This document shows positions 14,390-22,104 of a DNA stretch of 64,000 bases, one piece after another; position 1 is the first letter of the stretch, and the number at the start of each line of letters is the position of its first letter. The notes beneath the pieces are model-generated. The model searched no databases, was not told where the DNA came from, and saw only the letters and a program-made list of their open reading frames with translations. The stretch is taken from positions 1-64,000 of the forward strand of contig DATGKF010000140.1 in assembly GCA_035294785.1 (NCBI GenBank). Reading direction: 5' to 3'. Made by a program: the position numbers and the translations under genes. Source of the stretch: Poindextera sp035294785. Lineage in GTDB: Bacteria > Pseudomonadota > Alphaproteobacteria > Caulobacterales > Caulobacteraceae.

Positions 14390-17356
14390 ATGGTTTGGCT
14401 GGCCGTTCTGGCGCTGGCGATCTGGGTTCTGGTCGAGCACGGGCGCACGACGAAACTCGCGGACGAGTTCGCTCGGCTCCGCGCGCGCCTGGCGGGCGAA
14501 GCGCCAACGCCCACGGCGACGAGACCAGCCGCGCCGATCACGACCGCTCAGCGCGTCGCCCCGGAGCCGGCGCTGATCGCCGTTCCTTCGCCGGCGCCGG
14601 CCGTTTCGCCGCGGCCAATCGCGCCGACGCCGCAGCCGGCGCCGCCGGCGCAACGGCCCGCCGCCCCGGCCATCACCCGCGCCGCCGTCGAGACCTGGCT
14701 GTCGGAGAAGGGCCTCGCCTGGATCGGCGGCTCGGCGCTCGTCATCGGCGGCGCCCTGCTCGTCGGCTACGCCGTCCGGCGCGGCATCTTCACGCCGATG
14801 CTCCGGCTCGCCGCCGCCGCCGCGCTCGGCGTCCTCTTCGGCGCGGCCGGCGAAGCGCTGCGGCGCGGACGCCTGCCCGGCTTCGGGCGCAACGCCCTGG
14901 TGGCGGCGCTGGCGTCGGGCGCGGCCGCCGCCATCCTCTACGCGGACGCCTGGGCCGCCTACGGCATCTACGGCTACATCCCGGTAGCAGCCTGCGCGGC
15001 GCTGCTCATCGCCATCGCGGCGGGGCTCCTGGCCCTCTCGCTGCTGCATGGGGAGCCCCTGGCCGTCTTGGCCCTGGCCGGCGCGTTCGCGGCGCCGCTG
15101 ATCTCCGGCGGCGATTGGGACATCGCGATGCTATCGCTCTACATGGGCCTGCTCGTCGCCGTCGGGCTGGCGGTCGCCTGGCTCCGCGGTTGGTCGTTCG
15201 CCGGCGGCGCGGTGCTGGCTGGCGCGTTCGTCTGGGCCTTCATCGCCGGCTTCGGCGACAAGCCGGCGCAGACGTTGCTGCTGGGCCTCGAGCCGCTCGC
15301 CGTGCTGGCGCTGCTCGCCTATCTGCGTGCGCGGCCGACGCGCATCCTGGCCCTCGGAGCGACCGTGCTGGCCGGCCTCGCGATGTTGTTGCCGGCCGTG
15401 GCGATGCCCGCGGCGACCTTCGTCCCGCCGATCGCCGTCGACCGCATCGCCGCCGCGCTGGCGCTGATCGGCCTCGCGGCCGCCCTGCACCGCCGGCAGC
15501 ACACCGCGGCCGTCGGCCTTGGCGTCGTCGGCGGCTTTCTGACCGCCGCAGCCCTCTTTGTCCGGCTTTCCGCGCCCGCGGACATGACCTGGGCCTGGAG
15601 CCTGCTGCCTCCTGCCCTTGGGGTCGGCGGCGTGCTCGCCGCGCATGGGCAGCCGAGGGCCGCCGCGCGCTCAGCGGCCGGCGCCATCGGCGGGGCGGTG
15701 CTCGGGCTCATCGCAGGCGAGGCCTGGCAGGCCGGCGCGCCGTTCGTCGCCATCAGCGCCTGCGCCGTCGGAACGCTGGGCGCGGTCTGGCACGCCCGCC
15801 GGCCCGCGAAGGCGCATGACGCGGCAGGGGTCGACCTTTGGGCGGCCGCCGCGGCCGCCGCGCTGTTCATCGCCGTCGGCGAAAGCGTCGCCTGGCGGTG
15901 GCTGCCGTTCGCCTTCGCTGCCAGCGTGCTTGTGCTGGGCGCGCTCGCCAACCGACTCGGCTGGCGCTCGCTCGGCCGCGGCGCGGCCGCCGGGGCGTTG
16001 CTCGCCTTCCTCTCGCTCTTCCAGGGCCCGCTCCTGGCGCTGGCGTTGGGAAGCCGCGATGGCGCCGTCCTGTTCCTCGCCGCCGGGCTCGCCGTCGCCG
16101 CCGCAAGCCTCGCCGCCGCGCGAATGGCCGCCGCGGACCGGCCGGCGGCCGAGGCGTTGCAGACCGTCGCCCCGCTCGCCGTTCTGTCTGGCGCCTTCGT
16201 CTTCCTGCGCTGGTTCGCCGCCCACGGCGTCCCGCTCGACGCCCTCGGCGAAGACGGCGCTCGCACGCTCCTGCTCGGCGCTGGCGGGCTCGTCGGGCTG
16301 GCCCTGCTCGGCGCCCAGCCGAGCCTGTTCGCGAAGCTCCGCGCGCATGCCCTCGTGGTCGCGGCGATCCTCTACGGCCTCCTCGCGCAGCTCGACATGC
16401 ACAACCCGCGCATCGGCGCCGCGAGCGACCTCGTCAGCGGTGTCGCCGTCTTCAACAGCCTGGCGGTCGCCTATCTGGCGCCAGCGGGTCTGTTCGCCCT
16501 TGCCGCGGCGCGCGCGTACCGCACGACGAGGCCGCTCGGCCGCATCTACGCGCTGGCGGCGCTGCTGTTCGGGCTGAGCTGGGCATTCCTGGAGCTGCGC
16601 CGCGACGCCGTCGGACCCCACCTTGGCGGCGCCGTGTTGGCTGTCAGCCCCATCGAGGGGATCGGCGACTCGCTCGTCCTGCTGGGCGTGGCGGCGGCGT
16701 TCGGCTTCGTGCGGCGGTTCGCGCGCCGCGAGGGCCACCCGTTCTGGGGCGATGCGCGGGCCAGCCTGACGGCCGGCCGGCTTGTCGCCGCGGGCTTCGC
16801 GATCCTCGTTGCGGCCTGGTGGTCCAACCCCTGGTTCGGTCCGTTCGCCGAAGCGCTGGCGAGCCCCGTCGCGCTCTGGTTCACCATCGGCGCCTATCTC
16901 TTGGCGACCGGCCTGATCGCCTGGCTGGCCGTTGACGCCCGCGAGGAGGCCAAATCCGTCGAATCGCGCGTCCTGACCGACGCGGCGGTGCTGTTCGGGC
17001 TCGTCGCGGCGACGCTGGCGGTGCGCGCCGCTTTCCAGGGCGCCGACATGACCTTCGGGCGCGCCGCGACCCAGCCGGAGGTCTGGACCTACTCCGCCGT
17101 CTGGGCCGCGCTCGGGCTGGGCCTGATCGTCTCCAGCCGCGGCGGCGAGCGCCTCTTCCTGCGCGCCGGTGTCATGGTGCTGCTGCTGACGACAGCCAAG
17201 GTGTTCATCGTCGACACCGCAAACCTCTCGGGCGTGGTGCGCGCGACCTCCTTCCTCGGGCTGGGCGTCCTCCTGCTGCTGGGCGCCCTTACCGCGCGGC
17301 GGATCGCCGAGCGCCTGGCGCCCGGGGCGGACCACCACGAAGGATCGCCCTCCTAG
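14390..17356 (+). CDS. DUF2339 large polytopic membrane protein
   Basis: This 988-residue inner-membrane protein has an N-terminal helix, a short charged/coiled stretch (HGRTTKLADEFARLRARLAG), a Pro/Ala-rich linker (about 45-110), and then roughly two dozen predicted membrane segments rich in Ala, Leu and Gly. The conserved opening of the domain, WLSEKGLAWIGGSALVIGGA, is the DUF2339 hallmark. The function of the family is not established; it has been discussed as an envelope or export-related protein. The start was set at ATG 14390, preceded by GAGGGAG. It is divergent from the TetR gene and separated from it by tandem operators, so its expression is probably ligand-induced. Confidence 0.88.
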   Translation: MVWLAVLALAIWVLVEHGRTTKLADEFARLRARLAGEAPTPTATRPAAPITTAQRVAPEPALIAVPSPAPAVSPRPIAPTPQPAPPAQRPAAPAITRAAVETWLSEKGLAWIGGSALVIGGALLVGYAVRRGIFTPMLRLAAAAALGVLFGAAGEALRRGRLPGFGRNALVAALASGAAAAILYADAWAAYGIYGYIPVAACAALLIAIAAGLLALSLLHGEPLAVLALAGAFAAPLISGGDWDIAMLSLYMGLLVAVGLAVAWLRGWSFAGGAVLAGAFVWAFIAGFGDKPAQTLLLGLEPLAVLALLAYLRARPTRILALGATVLAGLAMLLPAVAMPAATFVPPIAVDRIAAALALIGLAAALHRRQHTAAVGLGVVGGFLTAAALFVRLSAPADMTWAWSLLPPALGVGGVLAAHGQPRAAARSAAGAIGGAVLGLIAGEAWQAGAPFVAISACAVGTLGAVWHARRPAKAHDAAGVDLWAAAAAAALFIAVGESVAWRWLPFAFAASVLVLGALANRLGWRSLGRGAAAGALLAFLSLFQGPLLALALGSRDGAVLFLAAGLAVAAASLAAARMAAADRPAAEALQTVAPLAVLSGAFVFLRWFAAHGVPLDALGEDGARTLLLGAGGLVGLALLGAQPSLFAKLRAHALVVAAILYGLLAQLDMHNPRIGAASDLVSGVAVFNSLAVAYLAPAGLFALAAARAYRTTRPLGRIYALAALLFGLSWAFLELRRDAVGPHLGGAVLAVSPIEGIGDSLVLLGVAAAFGFVRRFARREGHPFWGDARASLTAGRLVAAGFAILVAAWWSNPWFGPFAEALASPVALWFTIGAYLLATGLIAWLAVDAREEAKSVESRVLTDAAVLFGLVAATLAVRAAFQGADMTFGRAATQPEVWTYSAVWAALGLGLIVSSRGGERLFLRAGVMVLLLTTAKVFIVDTANLSGVVRATSFLGLGVLLLLGALTARRIAERLAPGADHHEGSPS

Positions 17357-17590
17357 GCGCCCGCGTTCGGCATCCGTCGATGCAGGCGAGACGCTCGCGC
17401 CGCGCCGGTGGATCAAGCGCTGGCGCCTTGCGCGCTGCTCTGCTAACCAGCGCGTCCGAACCGAAGAGGTCTTCGACCATGTGCAGCATCGAGCGTTTGA
17501 GGGACTGAGCCCGGCCCCGATGGGCTGACGCCGCCGCGCGCGCCAGGCCGCGCGCCTTCAAATTCGATCGAGCTTCGGACTGCACTCATC

Positions 17591-18652
17591 ATGGCCAAAT
17601 CCAAAGGCTTGCGCGCCGCGGCGCGCCCCACCCCTTTCGGCGACCTGAACGACCTGCTCGACGGCCTCGTCGGCGGCGCGCGCGGCGCGCTGGGCGACAA
17701 TTTCGTCGGCGCCTACCTGCATGGCTCCTTCGCCCTCGGCGACTTCGATCGGCGCAGCGACGTCGACTTCATCGTCGCCCTCCGCGAGGACCTGTCGCCG
17801 CAACAGCTCGCCGCGCTGCAGGCGCTGCACGCCGAGCTGCACGTGCGCCCGAACCACTGGGCGCAGCGGCTCGAGGGCTCGTACGCGCCGTCCGCGCTGC
17901 TGCGCCGACGCATGGCCGAGCCGCGCGACCCGCCGGGAGAGCCCCGCGCCGACGACTGGGTCGACCCGGAGACCAGCGGCTGGCTCCGCCCTGAGGTTTA
18001 TCCCTTCTGGTTCGTCGGCAACGGGCGCGACCGGCTGGTCCGCAGCGAGCACGACAACCGCGACATCCCGCGCTGGATCCTGCGCGAGCGCGGAGTGATC
18101 CTGGCCGGGCCGAACCCGCGCACGCTGATCGATCCGGTCCCGCCGGAGGCTGTACGCGCCGAAGCCAGGACGCTGATCGACATCTTCGACAAGGCCTCGA
18201 GCGAGCTGCTCGCCAAGCACATCTTCCAGTCCTTCACCGCCGTCGCCACGGCCCGCGCGCTGCACAGCCTCGACACCGGTCGCGTGCAGTCGAAGAAAGC
18301 CGCCGTCGTCTTCGCGCGCCACAGGCTGGATCCCAAGTTCGCGAGCCTCGTCGAACGCGGCTTTGCCGAGCGCGAGCAGCGGCCGACGGCCGACGCCGAC
18401 ATGCCGGCCTACGTCGCGCGGCCGGCCGATCCGGCCGACGCGGCGCTCACGCGCGAGCTGCTCGCGTTCGCGAAGACGGCGAAGCTGGGCGAGGCGCGCG
18501 CGCTGGCGGAGCAGCGGATGGCGCATCAGCGGCCTGGCGCGATCGGCCGCAATTGGCGAGACTTGCGGAACGACCGAGGCGGAAGGGGCGGCGGACGCGG
18601 CGGCTATACGCCGCCGCCGACCCGGCCGGGCGGCCGGCGCGGGCGGGGCTAG
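17591..18652 (+). CDS. Nucleotidyltransferase (aminoglycoside adenylyltransferase-like) with Gly/Arg-rich tail
   Basis: The 353-residue protein has an N-terminal polymerase-beta-like nucleotidyltransferase motif, LHGSFALGDFDRRSDVDFIV (about residues 44-63), giving the G-S plus D-x-D pattern of ANT(3'')/ANT(9)-like enzymes. A helical adenylyltransferase C-domain follows (DUF4111-like, with LTRELLAFAKTAKLGEARAL). The last about 35 residues are Arg/Gly-rich and probably disordered or nucleic-acid binding, unlike typical antibiotic-modifying enzymes. The substrate is unknown, and antibiotic resistance cannot be claimed. The 234-base gap upstream shows no other gene. It overlaps the convergent small gene by four bases. 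Confidence 0.8.
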   Translation: MAKSKGLRAAARPTPFGDLNDLLDGLVGGARGALGDNFVGAYLHGSFALGDFDRRSDVDFIVALREDLSPQQLAALQALHAELHVRPNHWAQRLEGSYAPSALLRRRMAEPRDPPGEPRADDWVDPETSGWLRPEVYPFWFVGNGRDRLVRSEHDNRDIPRWILRERGVILAGPNPRTLIDPVPPEAVRAEARTLIDIFDKASSELLAKHIFQSFTAVATARALHSLDTGRVQSKKAAVVFARHRLDPKFASLVERGFAEREQRPTADADMPAYVARPADPADAALTRELLAFAKTAKLGEARALAEQRMAHQRPGAIGRNWRDLRNDRGGRGGGRGGYTPPPTRPGGRRGRG

Positions 18653-18891
18653 CCGCCGGCGTCATTTCCTGCGCGCGCCGCGGCGTCGCCATCGACGACG
18701 CTGTAGCTGGCGGATTTCGAACCCGGGTCGGCGCGATCGAAACCCTCGGCCGCCAGCCCGCGCTTCAGCAGTTCGCGCACGGCCGCAGCCCGGCTCGGCA
18801 TGCGGCGGGCGAAACGCCAATCGTCCAACGCCGCCAGCTCATCGCCGGTCAGCATGATCTGCAGTCGCTCGCCGCGGGCCAGTTCGTCCAT
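18649..18891 (-). CDS. Small ribbon-helix-helix-like protein
   Basis: This 80-residue protein has a pattern typical of an RHH/CopG fold: strand GERLQIMLTGDELAALDDW, then helix SRAAAVRELLKRGLAAEGF. Such proteins are DNA-binding dimers, often antitoxins or local repressors. The start is set by an excellent GGAGGT before ATG 18891; an upstream in-frame ATG would add 29 unlike residues. Its 3' end overlaps the nucleotidyltransferase stop by four bases. No toxin partner is adjacent on the same strand. Confidence 0.7.
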   Translation of the reverse strand: MDELARGERLQIMLTGDELAALDDWRFARRMPSRAAAVRELLKRGLAAEGFDRADPGSKSASYSVVDGDAAARAGNDAGG

Positions 18892-19079
18892 GGCGCACCT
18901 CCTCTCGCCGCCCATGCGCGTCTTTTTAGTCGTCACCGCAATCGGCGTCAATGACTGATAATCAGTTTTTTGACACACTTACTCATTTGCCGCCCCTTTC
19001 GGCGTCGCTGTCGAGGACGCCTCCTGCGTATGTGTAGTCAAATGCTATTTCAGCAAACTTGAGTAACGATGGCACGAAA

Positions 19080-19108
19080 TTGCAGGATCGGCGTTTCCAT
19101 TCAAGAAT
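19080..19108 (+). promoter_or_regulatory. Candidate promoter of the HWE kinase gene
   Basis: TTGCAG and AAGAAT are spaced by 17 bases within a distinctly AT-rich 270-base gap. The gap also holds ACTGATAATCAGT (18954-18966), a 13-base palindrome. This is similarity to the sigma70 consensus only, and no EcfG-type GGAAC element is seen. Confidence 0.3.
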
Positions 19109-19165
19109 AGTGGTGGCTTTCATCATTGAACGATTGCTAGTATTCGCCAGCAAAGGAATCCCCCC

Positions 19166-19867
19166 ATGACTGTCGAGCTTGTTCGCACGCGGCTGCCGAA
19201 CCCCACCCCCGCAGACGACCTCCTGGGTCCGGAAATGCTGGTGGCGGAGTCCAACCACCGGATCGCGAACAATCTCACACTGATCGCCGGCCTCGTGCGC
19301 ATGCAGGCGTCCGGCATCGCCAAGGCGGGTCGACCGATGACCGCCGACGAGGTCTGCCTGGCGCTTGAAGAGGTGGGCAACCGCATCGAAACGGTGGGCC
19401 GCCTGCATCGGCTGCTCGCGCAGATCGGGCGGCGGCCCAGCCTCGACCTGAGCCAATATCTGCAGGACATCGCCGAGGCCGCGGTCGGCTCCATGTCATC
19501 GCGAGGAGAGATACGGCTCGTGCACGCGTCTACGGCCGACTGCGAGATCGCAACCCACCAAGCCCTTTCGCTTGGCTTCATCGTGGGCGAGCTGGCCACC
19601 AACGCGATGAAATACGCTCACCCGACAGGCATTTCCGGTTGCCTGACGCTTGGCTGTCACGCACGCCCGGGCGGTGCGACCCTGATCGAGATCATCGACG
19701 ACGGCGTCGGCCTTCCGGAAGGATTCGATCCCCGCCGCGACGGCGGTCTCGGCATGCGCATGGTGCGCAGCCTCGCCGATCAACTGCGTGCGACGCTGAC
19801 GTTCGACTCGAGCGCCATCGGACTGACTGTGCGCCTGCTCGTGCCGCCCGGCGGGGCGGACGGTTAG
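19166..19867 (+). CDS. HWE/HisKA_2-type sensor histidine kinase lacking a sensor domain
   Basis: The 233-residue kinase has the phospho-acceptor His31 in ESNHRIANNL within a HisKA_2 dimerisation region. The ATPase domain has an N-box (GELATNAMKYAH, Asn146), a G1 box (IIDDGVGLP) and a G2 box (GGLGMRMV). The H-box and N-box place it in the alphaproteobacterial HWE/HisKA_2 group, many of which feed PhyR and the general stress response. There is no PAS, GAF or membrane segment, so it is cytoplasmic and either senses through a partner or works in a phosphorelay. No response regulator lies next to it. AAGGAA precedes the ATG. Confidence 0.9.
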   Translation: MTVELVRTRLPNPTPADDLLGPEMLVAESNHRIANNLTLIAGLVRMQASGIAKAGRPMTADEVCLALEEVGNRIETVGRLHRLLAQIGRRPSLDLSQYLQDIAEAAVGSMSSRGEIRLVHASTADCEIATHQALSLGFIVGELATNAMKYAHPTGISGCLTLGCHARPGGATLIEIIDDGVGLPEGFDPRRDGGLGMRMVRSLADQLRATLTFDSSAIGLTVRLLVPPGGADG

Positions 19868-19883
19868 ACTCCCCCGGCGGACC

Positions 19884-20402
19884 CTAGTGCGGCGCCGGCT
19901 CGCGCTGGACGATGCACTCGAGCGCTTTGTCGACGCAGGCGCGCGTCGCCGCCGGGCCGGGCACGGCGTGGCTGACCGCCGGCAGGCTCTGCAGATAGAG
20001 CGCGATGTCCGTCGCGTCCTCCTTCGAGAGATTGGCGAAGTCCGGCCATGGCATGGCCGGCGAGAGGGTGCGGCCGCTGGGCGTCACGCCGGTGGTGACG
20101 GCCGCTGCGATCTGCGCGGTGGTCCAGGTCCCCAGCCCCGTCGCCTTGTCAGGCGTGAGGTTCGGCGGCGTGAAGACGCCGAGCCCAGGCAGCAGGAAGT
20201 CGGCGTCCGAGCCGCCCAGGAAGCGCGTCATGTCCGGCTTTGGCGTCAGTCCGCCTGGCGTGTGGCAGTCGCTGCAGCCGACCACCTTCACCAGGTAGGC
20301 CCCGCGCGCGACCTGCTGATCATGCGACGGCGCGCAGGCCGCCAGCGCGGCGACGGCCGCCAGGCTCAGCAGGCCGCGGAGCATCGACGTTGAGATTGTC
20401 AT
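19884..20402 (-). CDS. Lipoprotein c-type cytochrome
   Basis: This 172-residue protein has a lipoprotein signal (LAAC, lipidated Cys23) and one haem c site (Cys43, Cys46, His47 in CSDCH). Met117 in LSPAMPWPDF is the probable sixth ligand, with the conserved NLTPD motif between. It is a membrane-anchored periplasmic electron carrier similar to the cytochrome subunits of PQQ, molybdopterin or alcohol dehydrogenases. It is third in a leftward set after a membrane protein and a sulfite-oxidase-fold protein, suggesting joint electron transfer. GGGAG precedes the ATG. Confidence 0.9.
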   Translation of the reverse strand: MTISTSMLRGLLSLAAVAALAACAPSHDQQVARGAYLVKVVGCSDCHTPGGLTPKPDMTRFLGGSDADFLLPGLGVFTPPNLTPDKATGLGTWTTAQIAAAVTTGVTPSGRTLSPAMPWPDFANLSKEDATDIALYLQSLPAVSHAVPGPAATRACVDKALECIVQREPAPH

Positions 20403-20462
20403 GGCGCTCCCCCAAACTCGAGCGCAGCGCAGTCTAGCAGACAAACACCGGAGAGGCCCGCC

Positions 20463-20996
20463 CTAGTGCGGCTGCGCCGGCAAGGGTCCGCCGTGCGCCG
20501 GCAGGACCGGCTGGTTTGTGTTCACCGGCCGGAGCTCGATCTCGATCACCGCGTAGACCGATCGCGCCGGCTCGAGTTCGCCGCCGATGACGAGGCGGTA
20601 GGGCCCCTCCTTGGCGCTCAGCGGCTGACCGTTCTTGCGGTCGGCCAGGATCACCGGTTCGCGCCGGAAGCTCGGCTCCGCCTCCGCCAGCGCGAGCACC
20701 GTGGTGAAGCCGTCCGACCCGGTGACGACGATGATCTGGTTCACCGGCGCGCCATGCAGCCGCTTCTCGGACGGCGCGCCCACCTCGGCGAGAACGTCGC
20801 CGATCACGGCGCCGGAATAGGTCGCCTTGTCGCCGTAAGGCACGGTCACGCTGGCCTGGCGCATGGCGCGCAGGTCGGCGGCCGTCACTGTCTCCATCCG
20901 TCCCTCGACGCCTTTGACGACGATGGACTGGGCGAGCGCCGAGCCGGCGAGCGCGAGCAACAGCATGGCCGCTATGACGCTCGCGGCGGGCTTCAT
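20463..20996 (-). CDS. Exported sulfite-oxidase-fold (molybdopterin-oxidoreductase-like) protein
   Basis: The 177-residue protein has a signal peptide (SVIAAMLLLALAGSALAQ) and a single small domain resembling the oxidoreductase molybdopterin-binding fold: TVPYGDKATYSGAVIGDVLAEVGAP, GSDGFTTVLALAE, and EGPYRLVIGGE. It lacks any Cys in the mature part, so the Mo-ligand Cys of true sulfite oxidases is absent and catalysis through molybdenum is unlikely. It may be a structural or binding subunit. Its ATG overlaps the upstream membrane-protein stop by four bases (ATGA), and a cytochrome c gene follows 60 bases later. Confidence 0.78.
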   Translation of the reverse strand: MKPAASVIAAMLLLALAGSALAQSIVVKGVEGRMETVTAADLRAMRQASVTVPYGDKATYSGAVIGDVLAEVGAPSEKRLHGAPVNQIIVVTGSDGFTTVLALAEAEPSFRREPVILADRKNGQPLSAKEGPYRLVIGGELEPARSVYAVIEIELRPVNTNQPVLPAHGGPLPAQPH

Positions 20997-21643
20997 TTGA
21001 ACGTGCTCTGCACCCACTGACTGCCCAACCGCTCGACACCGGCGCGCAAGAGATTGCGCGCGCTCGTCGCGCTGTCAAAGGCGACCTGGATCACGGCTTG
21101 GTCGTCGCTGGAATAGCTGCTTGGAATGTTCTTCTTCGCTTGATCCTTCAGCACCGGCAGATCGGCGTCGGTGCGGCGGATGGCCGCGAGCCGCGCGTCG
21201 CAAAAGCTGACGAGACGGAGGAAGTGCTGCGTGACGAGCACCCGATTCAGCGGAGGATCGAATGGGAGCGTCAAGGTTTGCAGGCCGATCGGAATGGGAT
21301 CCTTCGGCCCGGGCACGCTGAAGAACTTGATGTTCACCAGCCCGTTGGCGGCCGCCCCGACTAGCAAACCTTTCAGCCAAGGGTTGTTGTGAAGCAGGAC
21401 AAGCGCTCGCGTGACCGCCGCCTTTTCGTCCGCCGAGCCGCCCCCAATCAGCGGCGCGATCAGCGGATCGAAGGCGAACAGCATCAGGAGCGCGCAAAGC
21501 CCATACATCAGCGCCAGCAAATGCGCGGCGGGACAGCGGATCAGGAAGCCGAACGTGCGCTGGTAGAGGGTCGCCCAAAGGTCGAGGATCGTGAAGGCAT
21601 AGGCCGCGAGAAGGGCGAGTGCGTAGCCTGGCAGTGCCTGCAT
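20993..21643 (-). CDS. Hypothetical membrane protein
   Basis: I do not recognise this 216-residue protein. It has an N-terminal hydrophobic segment (YALALLAAYAFTILDLWATLY), a second (LLALMYGLCALLMLFAFDPLIAPL), possibly a third (WLKGLLVGAAANGLVNI), and a soluble, helix-rich C-terminal half (about 130-216). It is translationally coupled to the sulfite-oxidase-fold protein and lies upstream of a cytochrome c gene, so it may be the membrane anchor of that set. No catalytic motif is visible. Confidence 0.65.
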   Translation of the reverse strand: MQALPGYALALLAAYAFTILDLWATLYQRTFGFLIRCPAAHLLALMYGLCALLMLFAFDPLIAPLIGGGSADEKAAVTRALVLLHNNPWLKGLLVGAAANGLVNIKFFSVPGPKDPIPIGLQTLTLPFDPPLNRVLVTQHFLRLVSFCDARLAAIRRTDADLPVLKDQAKKNIPSSYSSDDQAVIQVAFDSATSARNLLRAGVERLGSQWVQSTFK

Positions 21644-21669
21644 ATGTTCCGCCCCCCGGCGCGCAAGCC

Positions 21670-21888
21670 CTACTCGACCACGATGGCCTGGTCGTTGTCG
21701 GCGTCCAGCCTGATCGAGGCGCCATGGTCGGCCAGCTGGCCGACGATCTCGGTCACAGCCGTGTTCGAGAGGCCGGTCGCGGAGGAGACGAGTGAGACAT
21801 CGACCCGCTTGGCGCCATCTTCGTCCCGCTTGGCGAACGCCTTGGCGACGCGCAGGACATTGTCGGGGGATGCGCCTTGGCCGGGCAT
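21670..21888 (-). CDS. Small hypothetical protein (winged-helix-like)
   Basis: This 72-residue protein starts at an ATG preceded by AAGGAGG. It reads as three helices followed by a short hairpin (NVLRVAKAFAKRDEDG, VSLVSSATGLSNTAVTEIVGQL, then HGASIRLDADNDQAIVV), the layout of a minimal winged helix. I know no function for it. It is 26 bases upstream of the membrane-protein gene on the same strand and could be its regulator. An in-frame start further upstream exists but lacks a ribosome site. Confidence 0.6.
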   Translation of the reverse strand: MPGQGASPDNVLRVAKAFAKRDEDGAKRVDVSLVSSATGLSNTAVTEIVGQLADHGASIRLDADNDQAIVVE

Positions 21889-22104
21889 GTGGAGCCTCCT
21901 TCGCTCGGCACTATCATATGGGGAGTCCGGTCTGGTTGCATCAGTCATTGGCGGTTGGGGGCGGCCGAACACGCCCGCCGCCGAGCCTGTCCATCGGGAC
22001 GACCGCACGCCGCCAACCGCGGCGCGCGGCTTGCTCCCCCCTTGGCGCGGAGTAAGTTAGGCGGCTAAAGCGAAGGGAATATCCCCGGACACATCGAGGA
22101 CTTG

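Noticed and set aside
15671..17416. Long open frame antisense to the DUF2339 gene
   Set aside because: Its composition is Arg/Glu/Gln-rich with no motif, while the plus-strand frame encodes recognisable membrane segments.
17289..17585. Small minus-strand frame spanning the end of the DUF2339 gene and the gap after it
   Set aside because: No ribosome site, Arg/Ala-rich composition and overlap with the certain DUF2339 end.
18954..18971. ACTGATAATCAGT followed by six T as a terminator
   Set aside because: The palindrome has almost no loop and a weak AT stem, so a stable hairpin is unlikely. It could equally be an operator.
21940..22025. GCGGTTGG and CCAACCGC arms before the acyl-CoA dehydrogenase run as an operator
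   Set aside because: Eight-base GC-rich arms separated by more than 50 bases are expected by chance at this base composition.
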